Below, piece by piece: positions 9,543 through 17,671 of a stretch of DNA of 19,395 bases. Origin of the DNA: Paramarasmius palmivorus. Lineage: Eukaryota > Basidiomycota > Agaricomycetes > Agaricales > Marasmiaceae. Location of the stretch: positions 1 to 19,395 of the forward strand of contig JAYKXP010000371.1 of NCBI GenBank assembly GCA_037176845.1, written 5' to 3'. Every line of letters begins with the position of its first letter. Position 1 is the stretch's first letter. A model generated the notes under the pieces. That model did not search any database and was not told the DNA's origin. It saw only the letters and a list, made by a program, of their open reading frames with translations. Both the position numbers and the translations under genes were made by a program.

Positions 9543-12132
9543 ATGGCTCCCAAAGGATCCAAGGTTATCCTCCGAAAGGTGCTACCGACTAACGAAGGCA
9601 AGTTCTAATGCATACCTTTGATCAGCCTTGGCTCACTCTCTTCTAGACGTAGACGTAGACATGGATAGTCAGCTGGAAGAGACTGTACAGGCCTCACGAA
9701 AGTCGCGCAAAACCAAGGCAAAGGCTATGGATAATGCAGGTATGTGTCAAGCAAGTGCATATAACTTCAGCCACTGATACTCCTGTCTTAGTTTGGCTTG
9801 ATCCAGCTGCAGGTTGTCCAAAAGGTCCTGGTGTGACAAAGGCAGCGACTGAGGCCAGGAAATGTGCTCTCTCCAACTCTGATGCCGTGAATGTGAAGAA
9901 GTCGAAGAAGGCAAAAGCAGGTTAGTCACATTTTCAATCATCAATCACTTTGTGCTGATTCATTCGCTTCATGAGATGTCGAAGCAATCGACGAACCTTG
10001 CTTTGACGATAACGACGAATCTGACATTGAGATGGAACTCGAGGTTGTTGGTATGTTCTTTCCTTGACTTATCGCCAATTGATTCATACTCAATCGCGGA
10101 TAGCGTCTGCTGTAAAGCCTAAGCCGGCCAAAGCTAAGGGAGCCCAAGCTGCTATCACTACCACCAAATTGCGTACTGCCCGAGTTGAAACCACATCTAA
10201 GCTACCCAAGCCCTCTGTGATCAAGCCCACAGCTGTTACCAAGGGGCCAGGCAAGAGGACAGGCAAGTACTCTATTTTCTATCGCCACTGCGAGGTTCAA
10301 AATACCGTAGTAGCTGTTCCTGCTCCAGCAAATTTGGACGATGCATCATCAGACTCCGAGGAACACGGCTCTGATGACGATCACGAGAACGACAAAACCA
10401 AGGACATCCAACAGTCAGATGAAGGAGGATCTGAGTCAGACGGTTCGGTGGTCATGACAAGGGCTGAGTTTCTCGCAGAGGTATGTGTCTTGTTTGCATC
10501 ATGAGGTGACGCATCTGATCTACTTATTTTCTTCAGCAAGCACATGTTGTGGAAGTCGATGAAGACTCTGATAAGGAACAGGAAGCCATTGCAGTTGCAG
10601 CAACTAAGGTTGGTGTCTTGAATGGTTAATTGTATGTGATACTATTGTGTCTTACGGTGTGTTTGTATAGCCGAAGACACCTGGAGCAAAGCCTAAGGTA
10701 TGACTGTCATTTTAGTATACTTCGCTCGTCTCATCATTATGAATAGAAGGCATCCAAGCGTCAGGAGCAACATGATTCAGAGGTCAGATCAATATCTTCA
10801 AAGTCATTGATGGATCAACTAATCCACATCTACACAGCAACCTCAAATCCTGGCTCCACAGCTCACTCAGCCCACTCAGTCTCGTGTCTGGAGTGAAGCC
10901 GCTACTCCTGTCAAAGCTCCTGGCGGCGAGTATACCATGACTGTTCAGCCTCCTGTCCTCCGAGCTGTTATCAAGAATACCTTCTCGGTGATCCTGGAGT
11001 ACGCTATCTTCACTAACATGTACCCGAACTACCGGAGTACTGCAGTTTTCACCAGAAATATCTTCATGAAGGCAGCAAGTGTCACCGGGAAGCAAATTGG
11101 TGGCGACGACTCTAAAAAGGCACATGCCAAGGAAATTTTCGAACGTGCTCAAACAGATCTTGCATTCATCAAGTGCTTTTCTGATTTGGTTTGTCGTCCT
11201 TTGTTTTAGCTTGTGATTTGGCTGATGTTTCTTTGCAAGCCCATGACTCGCTTCTCCCAGTTTCGGAGTGCTAGCAAGACCGTTGCTCATGCTACAACCC
11301 CTGCACTCCTTGGCTTGACTACTCTGTCCGAGAGTGAACTCCGCAAGCGTGCCAACGACGAGCTTAAAGGTGAACGCTTCATCTACGCACGCAAAAAGGT
11401 ACATGAAATTTGATCATCTTTCTACTGGTATTCACCACTATTGTAGGGTGGAGCTGTCCTTAAGAGTGCACCGTACTTGCATCCATGCGTCATAGTTCAT
11501 GTACGGGACTGGGCATTCAAGTCACAGGCCAATTCTGCTGCGGTTGCACCGAAATATATCCCGAAGTTTTGCACATCACTTCCTGATGATGAAGATGCCC
11601 CGGAGAAGGAGCTTCCCATCGATCTCATTGCAGCTTCCGCTACTGCAGTAGGTTCATTTTGTTCAGACATGTCATATTCTCACTGGCCTGTTCGACAGGT
11701 TCAAAGCGTTCTTCTCGACATTGCAAACACGGGGTCCACTGTTTTGAAGACTCGATTTGATGGAGATGCTTTGGCAGCGTACTACCGTGGCCATGTCAAA
11801 CAGCTCGAGGAGATCCGGCGTAATCATGCGACTGAGTTTCATCGTGTCATGTTGGAGCTATACAACTTTGCCACATATGTCTTTCATCTCAGATCACTTT
11901 CTGTTTACTGATATCTTGCATCAGCGGACAGACTGGTACACAAGTCAAGAAAGCAGCTGGCAATTTCGACTTCAATGATCGAGACTCTGATGACGACGAG
12001 TGTATTTCTGACGAGGGATTCGGAGACATTGAGCAAGGTATGCTTGAGATGAATGGAACAGGAGTTGAAGGTGTCGATTCTCAGGAGAAAGTTGCCGGTG
12101 AAGATGACACCTCGAAGACAGGTGTCATTTGA
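9543..12132 (+). CDS. DUF6532-like protein with charged N-terminus (13 exons, about 652 aa)
   Basis: Exons that join in one frame: 9543-9597, 9647-9739, 9792-9920, 9976-10050, 10104-10262, 10311-10480, 10537-10608, 10671-10697, 10747-10782, 10838-11188, 11240-11398, 11447-11878, 11932-12132. Residues 1-272 are Lys/Ala/Pro-rich with Asp/Glu-Ser blocks and probably disordered and nuclear. About 285-586 is a folded domain that resembles DUF6532 (PVLRAVIKNTFSVILEYAIF; HPCVIVHVRDWAF; AAYYRGHVKQLEEIR). The last 67 residues are acidic. The function of DUF6532 is unknown. The introns at 9598-9646 and 10263-10310 use a GC donor (GCAAGT). The second is 48 nt with no stop, so retention would give a 668-aa form. 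The weakest joins are the 9975 acceptor and the GTCTTT donor at 11879. No lesion is seen. The domain name is from memory and moderately certain. Confidence 0.7.
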
Positions 12133-12386
12133 TGAACGAGCTTACCTTCTAGTCACTCTTTAATTGATCAGTCACTCATTTACTTATATCTATTTCGTAG
12201 CTTATATCAATCATTAATGGTATATTGAATCAAAATTCCGGAGTGAAAATGGTGCGAAATATGATACCTATTTCCAGTAACCAGTGTTAATTAGGGGATG
12301 AGGGAATTGGGGGACCACCTTATGCAACGACATTCACGTTAATGGCTGGAGAATGGATTTTATCCAGAATAAGTGATAAATAATGA

Positions 12387-12424
12387 TAATTATCAATAAT
12401 TCACAGAGTAGGCTTTTCCAGATG
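12387..12424 (-). repeat. Right terminal inverted repeat (38 bp)
   Basis: Its reverse complement begins CATCTGGAAAAG and ends ATAATTA, matching 4798-4835 at 30 of 38 positions. It lies 254 bp beyond the stop codon of the DUF6532-like gene. Confidence 0.65.
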
Positions 12425-13402
12425 TTGGTTCCACTTCTTGCGGAATTCTGGCTGATGAATCTATACTTGGTTGCTAATAATTATGCTGAATGTTACTTAC
12501 TAAGGTTGATCCTTCCAAGGATTACTCGTATACAGGTGTCAAATCTGGTTAGAGTGTTCGTCGAAAGGCTTTTCAATCTTCGTAGGAGCTCGTAACTTAA
12601 ACTTCGTTACACTTCCCTGCAATACGCAAAGTTAGCCTACTGACTCTCTCTTTGGTCAGTTTCTAAGCAGTGGCAAGAGGGTCTTGTGTCTTCGTAATTT
12701 GTTGATATAAACTTTTCTTGAGTCTTGTATAAGCCTGTCTTTTTGACACTAACTGATACTAATACCTGTACTTGAGGTTTCCACTGAGGAACTTGAACTT
12801 GCGCGGGATCACTTCTGGGGGGAGAATACTTTGATTCTTAGTCTATTTACATGGGTTTATATATACTTTTGGGTCCTACACAGCCAAGGGCTATGTATAT
12901 TTATTATTTACTATTTATTAGTATTTTTATTATATTTATATATTTGAGTCACAGCATCGTGAAACAATACGTGTTTCATAGGCCAAACACTCGCAGCCCA
13001 TTTCATAGCTTCACAGGCAGTGAATCTTGAAACAGTGACAGTGTTTTGGGTTTGTTTTGCATTGCTTGGAGGCTGTTTGGGAAGGGCAATGCGTCTTGCT
13101 ATGTGTTTTGGACTATTCGTAGGCTGTTCGGTAGCTTTTACAACATCCATACTGCTGGTCCATGTTGTTTTGTTGAACTTGTTGAGTTGTTTGGTTTTAT
13201 TATGCACAGGTCAGTTTGTTTATCTTATCCTAGTGGTAGATTACGAGTTATCTTGTCCTGGGATAAGATTGTGCAGATTGTCCCCTTGTTTGGCTATTTC
13301 TGTGGTTTTAACCAGGTGACACGTCAGATGGTCCCTGCCGTTTGGTGCCAGACAAGCCAAAATCTTGGTGATATTTCAATGTGCGATTCTTCTAGTAGTA
13401 AC
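12425..13402. other. Non-coding AT-rich stretch right of the transposon
   Basis: No gene is supported. The part from 12840 to 12950 is extremely AT-rich. The part from 13020 to 13360 is G/T-rich with short inverted repeats and looks like decayed non-coding element DNA. Open frames across it on the plus strand have low-complexity composition and no family resemblance. Confidence 0.45.
13222..13269. repeat. 9-bp inverted repeat around a 30-nt loop
   Basis: ATCTTATCC at 13222-13230 is perfectly complementary to GGATAAGAT at 13261-13269. It could form a stem-loop in either strand. No coding frame or known RNA family is associated with it. Confidence 0.5.
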
Positions 13403-13505
13403 GCCGTGATGGCCTAGTGGTAGGGCACTACCTTTCACATGTCAGTGAAAGCTAAGGCTACATGTGTAGGGGAGAAGACCCATGGTTCGATTCCTGGTCA
13501 CGGCA
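13403..13505 (+). tRNA. tRNA-like sequence, possibly an intron-bearing tRNA-Glu relic or a SINE head
   Basis: GCCGTGA (13403-13409) pairs perfectly with TCACGGC (13498-13504), followed by discriminator A. The internal Pol III promoter is intact: A box TGGCCTAGTGG at 13410 and B box GGTTCGATTCC at 13484. One fold gives anticodon stem ACTAC/GTAG with loop CTTTCAC, hence anticodon TTC (Glu), if about 27 nt after the anticodon are removed as an intron. In the unspliced form, CTTTCAC and GTGAAAG pair with each other, as do CTACA and TGTAG. Against a working tRNA: the T stem (CATGG/CCTGG) has two mismatches and the variable region is too long. A pseudogene or tRNA-derived SINE head is therefore as likely as a working gene. 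Confidence 0.55.
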
Positions 13506-13523
13506 GTGTTCAAAAGGAGTCGC

Positions 13524-13528
13524 TTTTT
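13524..13528 (+). terminator. Pol III-type T5 terminator
   Basis: TTTTT occurs 19 nt after the end of the tRNA-like sequence, the right kind and distance of signal to end a Pol III transcript that starts at the internal A/B-box promoter. Confidence 0.55.
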
Positions 13529-13557
13529 GTTTTGGGGTCTTTTTCATATCTGGACAC

Positions 13558-14539
13558 CTAGTTTCTACTCGGTGTCACGATACCGGTCTCAGCACGCACA
13601 TTCAGAACTACTGGGTTGAACAACGAACCTTTCATCTCAAACTTCCCCTTTTTCTTCCCCTTTCGCTTTGCCTTCTGCTTCTTCTTCTGCCCATCATTAT
13701 CGTGCTGACCGCCATTTGCTTCCTCTCTGTTATCAGATTCCCCATCGGATAATTCACCCCCACTAGCAGCGTCCTTCGAAGCTTCGCCTGTTGCAACATC
13801 CTCAGCACCTTCTGCCTCTCCAGCGGCCTCTTTGAGCTCCTTCATCCTCACCTCAAATAGCTGTTCCACTCGCTCTGGGTGTGCTTTTGCCCACAAATCA
13901 TACGCTCGTGCCTTGCGTTTGGGCTCCTTGATGGTGGAACCAGTGAGCTTGGCCATGAGTTTGAAGAAAGGGTTGTCCTTGCTTTTGATTCCACGGTTCT
14001 TGTCATGGTGGTACTTCATCCAACGAGCTATTTGCTGTTCGACAACATGGTGAGCCTTTGAGTGCTTGTGACATGTGTGACAGTGACTTACTGCAGCATG
14101 ATAGCTTGTGACACCATTCCACACCTTGTGTTCTCGAACAACACACTGGTAATCCTCCTTGCTTTGGCCAGTCTTCCAGAGGGGAAACATACTCTCTGGG
14201 TCAGGAGCATCGTTGTCTACAGAGGCTAGGTGCTCCTCAGTAGGTTCCTTGTTGTGTTGCAGGTTAGCTGGGTAGCACTTGAGGTAACGTCAAGCCAAGT
14301 CTGCAATAAACAGCCTTGTGTTTCTCAGAGATGTATCAACAATGGTAGGAACCAATTTATCCTGATGCATCCACAATGGTATTTAGACTAAAGGCAATCC
14401 TAGGCAACCATTGCCAATTGACTTACCAGTGAACACAAGGAATACGGCCTCAATCCATGATTACATCAGCACCGGGGGACCAGTGCACCGGAGAAGTCTC
14501 CGGAGGCATCAGCCAGGCCAAAAATTGCCATGTTCTGAG
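13558..14539 (-). pseudogene. Decayed N-terminal part of the same Agaricomycete family as the 2300-4612 relic
   Basis: Reading on the minus strand, the frame FLAWLMPPETSPVHWSPGAD (about 14524 onward) is broken by TGA at 14452-14450. It resumes as GRIPCVHW. After an intron or indel that I could not resolve, the frame LVPTIVDTSLRNTRLFIADL is broken by TGA at 14292-14290. It then continues open to 13558 (MFPLWKTGQSKEDYQ; QIARWMKYHHDKNRG; FFKLMAKLTG; YDLWAKAHPERVEQLFEVRM), ending in a Lys-rich segment. An intron from 14091 (GTAAGT) to 14035 fits. From memory, this corresponds to the N-terminal half of the family whose C-terminal half is at 2300-4612; the link is an inference. Two in-frame stops make it non-functional. 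The role is unknown. It lies downstream of the KDZ remnant in the same orientation. Confidence 0.6.
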
Positions 14540-14616
14540 TGGATTGAACCATAGACCTCAAGTTCACGGGATAAATCAATCTCACAACTGATCGTACCAC
14601 TGAGCCATGTTTCTGA
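14527..14616 (-). ncRNA. Weak tRNA-like sequence with A and B boxes
   Basis: On the minus strand, TGGCTCAGTGG (A-box match) is followed 57 nt later by GGTTCAATCC (near B box). The acceptor and T stems do not pair well. Near-identical CAGAAACATGGC and CAGAACATGGC lie at its two ends. It may be an old tRNA-derived insert at the broken 5' end of the adjacent pseudogene. A chance match is quite possible. Confidence 0.3.
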
Positions 14617-14762
14617 TGTATTCTATACAGCGTGTCAGGACCATACTCCCTTCATTCTTTCCATGCTCAATACAAAATTCAAGAATGTCACGTTAGTTAT
14701 CATAGCTAATCCTATATGTCACATATCTAGAGACGCTGAAAAAGTGCTGAACAAGAATTCTC

Positions 14763-15821
14763 TTACTCTTGCTCTTGCTCTCCATCTCTCCCTTCTTCCT
14801 CAGCCAGAATACCTCTAGACTTATCTGCTTCCCCCTCTAGACCTTCCCCTTCGGTCTCTTCATCTTCAAATTCATCTTCCTTTCCCTTTGCCTCAGCATC
14901 CAATGGTTTCTTCCACTCCCTCTCAAAAGAGTCACTGAGACGCAATTGAAGCACTTCCCGCATGGCTGCATAAGCTTCCATTACCTCCACCACCAAGCCT
15001 TTGGGAAGCTCTTTTTCCACCGCTTCCCACCTCATTTTCCAGCTTCTCCATTCATTTCCACGATACCCCAGGAATACCAACATTCTACGCATTTCCTCTC
15101 TTATCAGCACCACTTCTTCCTCAGCTCTCTTGACACGTGTCCAGCTTCTGCACCATTCCGAACGTAGCAACTTGTTATCGCCTTCTTCTCCCCCGTCGTG
15201 AATGTTGATTCTGCCTCCTGTGGTCCAAATCCAGGATTGCTCTTTGCGGGTCTCTCCTGTGCCATGAACTCTCCTATGAGCCCATTCAGTACGATCCGGC
15301 ACTATAAGTTGTAAGCCAGAATCTTGAGAGAGATGATCCTCCTCTTCCTCTTCTTCAGTCTCTCTGGTGCCCTGACGCCCATGCCCTTTCTTCACCAAAG
15401 CAGGATCCCTATAACTCCTGATATCACTATCCTCCAGTACCTGTAGGCTCTTCTCCCAAGCATCTGACCCCACCAACTGCTTGTACGCCTTGCATGCTGT
15501 ACGATATCGGGATGCAAAACACCTGGCCTTCTTGTACATACGATTGATGACAGCTCTGGAGCGTCCAGATTCTCGTTGACCTCGGACATTTGTGTTTTTG
15601 AACTGCATCATCCTCGCCTTGATCCTAAGCGTATGACGTAGAGCGTTGAGAGCATCATAGCAGCGCGCCTCCTGCAGTTTGGCCTCTGTCTGATCCAGCC
15701 CATCCGATAAAACTGTCTTGTGCTTCTCTTCCGGAACGTCTGATGGCAGCCACAGTTTGATTGACTCGGGCTGAACGTCCTCCTCCTCATCCGAGCGGCT
15801 GTCCGCGAGGAACTGTACCAT
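14763..15821 (-). pseudogene. C-terminal remnant of a KDZ-type transposase
   Basis: A single 352-codon frame begins with ATG at 15821, but an in-frame TGA stands four codons upstream and no coding sequence precedes it. The content resembles the C-terminal part of Agaricomycete KDZ (Kyakuja-Dileera-Zisupton) transposases: SIKLWLPSDVP, ARCYDALNALRHTLRIKARM, RGQRESGRSRAVINRMYKKA, YRTACKAYKQL, then ESGLQL-like and SWIWT motifs and an acidic Glu-rich tail. The catalytic domain and N-terminal cysteine cluster normally found in these proteins are absent. The piece is therefore a 5'-truncated relic that cannot transpose. A short missed upstream exon is possible but would not supply the missing domain. 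Family assignment rests on recalled motif resemblance. Confidence 0.7.
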
Positions 15822-17406
15822 GCCGGTAATGTGTCACAAACAACCTAAGTATAAGTGGTGGGCTCTGCGACTTTGGGTCACTAATAGAACTGTAGGACAC
15901 AGCAGAAGCCTAATAAAAGACCACAAATACAAAGATTCAGTAGATGCTGGTTATAAACAGCAGCACACTAGTGGTGACTAGTTGTGCAAGTGTGGTTCGA
16001 CGTGATCAGGAGTTGCCGTATTAAGAATAGAACACAAAACTATCGATCTGAGAGTGCTGATACGCTCTTCGTTACTTCAAAGCAATCGAGCATCCACTTA
16101 ATATTAGGGGCGGACCTAAGGTTACGAATGCTTATAAATAGGGTAGGAAACTAGTCCAAGTGCTATAGTTAGCAATCTCGAGTTCAACAATTACTTCCTC
16201 AAGATGTACTGATCCTTGTATAGAAGTCACGAAATAACGATACTGTGCGTAAGCAGGCATCCTGAATGACTCTCATTGAACTGGTCAATCTGTGGCCTAC
16301 GCTGAATTCTTCACTTAGTGTGTTATAAATAGACTCGTTACGAGGTCTTAAGTCGCTACAAGAATACGATGTATTGCTGTGAAACCAATGCTTGTAGAAG
16401 CTACAGATCGTAAGTGCCAAATAACCTGTTTGATTGACTCATCATCAGTGTACAACGTTAAAGCTCTATGAATACAGTACGTGTTCTACAAGTCTAGATG
16501 TGTTCAAATGGCTCTGTGTCCTGTGTCTGAGGTGAAGTGGAAGTGAAGAGTCAGAAGTGTCGACAAATAAGTGATCAACAGTGTCTGTGATCAGAGGTCG
16601 ACTCGTAACAAGATGTAACATACACTGGATCAACTCTTATATAAGAGGTCCAATCGAGAATGTGCACATGTGCCAGTCAAGCTCATATATTCAGACTGAA
16701 GAGGTCAATTCCGAGCTGATGGCCACATACTGTGTCCTAAGATATGGGCTAACAGTACACTTGTTTGTACTTTGTCTGTCTCTGTCCTTCTTGACCTACA
16801 ACGTGCAAGCCTTTAATCATAGTGTATTCTGTCCGTGATCAAATTATATAAGTAGTGTAGAAATAATAGTAATGTAGAAAGAATGTGAATAAACAGAGGA
16901 ACTACATGGTCGTGAATAACGTGAGGAACATGCGGTGTAGTCCATAGGAAGACATATACAGAAAATCAGGGAAATTATGACGCAGTACAACATCTCACGC
17001 TTAAAGGTGTCGTTTATGTGATGTGCAATATGAATAGAGGAATTTTTTCTATCTTAGACTCTGTGGTGTGTGTCTGTGTCTGGTGCCTGCGGTATTGTGT
17101 GCGGTTAGCCTGTAGTTAGAAAATGTTATCTTGTGTCTTGTGGCGCGCAGGCGTGTTTGTGTTCCACCAATTGATGTGTGTTCGTTTGTCCGTACTTGTC
17201 TGCAACGACATACGGACATTGCTCAGTTGTCATCTTGTTTATGTGACCTGGATATCTTTTACTGTGTGTCTCTGCGTGTCCACAAGTAATGTCGTGAGTT
17301 TAGATTTGAATTCTGTTTAGCATGCGATAGCGCAGGTAAGGCGCGATATAAAAGATAGCTGATGGTCCAGAGGGTTGAGATAACACGATGCACTGATTCG
17401 ATTCAA
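15822..17406. other. Non-coding stretch with several TATA-like motifs
   Basis: No supported gene. TATAAATAG occurs near 16133 and 16324, and TATATAAG near 16639, but none precedes a convincing reading frame. The composition (many TGTGT and GTGTC strings at 17050-17320) suggests decayed retrotransposon or intergenic DNA. Confidence 0.4.
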
Positions 17407-17657
17407 TGTTGTATGTAGGGTTTTTGTCTAGCTTTTTATCAAGAGTGAGGGATAAAGATAATCCTAAAGGTACGATAATAGATACTAAGTGAGTAAGAAA
17501 TCACTGCCACAGTCAGTGTCAGTAACTGTCACAGTAATGGTTGGTACAAGCGGGTTTTAAAGAAACTGTCTCAGTATAATCGGCTTTCTTAGTAATTGTG
17601 CATAGCGGAATAAGTGAAATGACTTGTTCTAGTGAATCTATATTTAGAATTCCAACA
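17407..17657 (-). mobile_element. Candidate 3' LTR (251 bp) of an LTR retrotransposon
   Basis: On the minus strand the segment starts TGTTGGAATTC directly after a polypurine tract and ends CTACATACAACA. It therefore has TGTTG...CAACA inverted ends, as expected of a Ty1/copia-like LTR. The right boundary is well supported by the polypurine tract. The left boundary at 17407 is chosen from the TGTTG/CAACA symmetry alone. The 5' LTR would lie beyond 19395, so LTR identity and target duplication (candidate TTCAA at 17402-17406) cannot be tested here. Confidence 0.5.
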
Positions 17658-17671
17658 CTCCCCTACACCTT
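17658..17671 (-). other. Polypurine tract of the LTR element
   Basis: AAGGTGTAGGGGAG on the minus strand abuts TGTTGG. A G-rich purine tract immediately before the LTR primes plus-strand DNA synthesis in LTR retrotransposons; this example has two T interruptions. Confidence 0.55.

Larger units (their letters stand above)
4798..12424. mobile_element. Probable Plavaka-class DNA transposon carrying three genes (7.6 kb)
   Basis: The sequence at 4798-4835 and the reverse complement of 12387-12424 match at 30 of 38 positions without a gap. Both begin CATCTGGAAAA and share GTGAATTA and a final ATAATTA. Similarity stops abruptly outside CAT at both ends, as expected for the termini of an element. 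Between the repeats lie a complete Plavaka transposase and two complete divergent genes, none with a disabling mutation, whereas the flanks are decayed. A target-site duplication is not clear; at most a 2-bp TT sits at each junction. I infer that the whole segment moves as one unit. The alternative is a smaller element whose ends I failed to see, with the 38-bp match being coincidental or older. Confidence 0.65.

Noticed and set aside
9432..9608. 8561-9252 and 9543-12132 as one gene
   Set aside because: The first frame has a stop at 9252, and a TATA box with a CT-rich leader precedes a good ATG at 9543, so two transcription units fit better.
13020..13417. Overlapping plus-strand frames of 99 and 123 codons
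   Set aside because: They are rich in Cys, Phe, Val and Leu, as expected from G/T-rich non-coding DNA, overlap one another, and lack recognisable domains.
14493..14508. CCGGAGA-AG-TCTCCGG perfect hairpin as a regulatory structure
   Set aside because: It falls inside the reading frame of the decayed family gene (PPETSPVHW), so the coding origin explains it and the symmetry is probably incidental.
16581..17320. Short plus-strand frames with signal-peptide-like hydrophobic stretches
   Set aside because: Runs of TGTGT and GTGTC encode Cys/Val/Leu by composition. There is no splice structure, family resemblance or Kozak context.
17363..17405. A complete tRNA gene
   Set aside because: The A-box to B-box distance is about 32 nt, too short for a tRNA, and no acceptor stem pairs.
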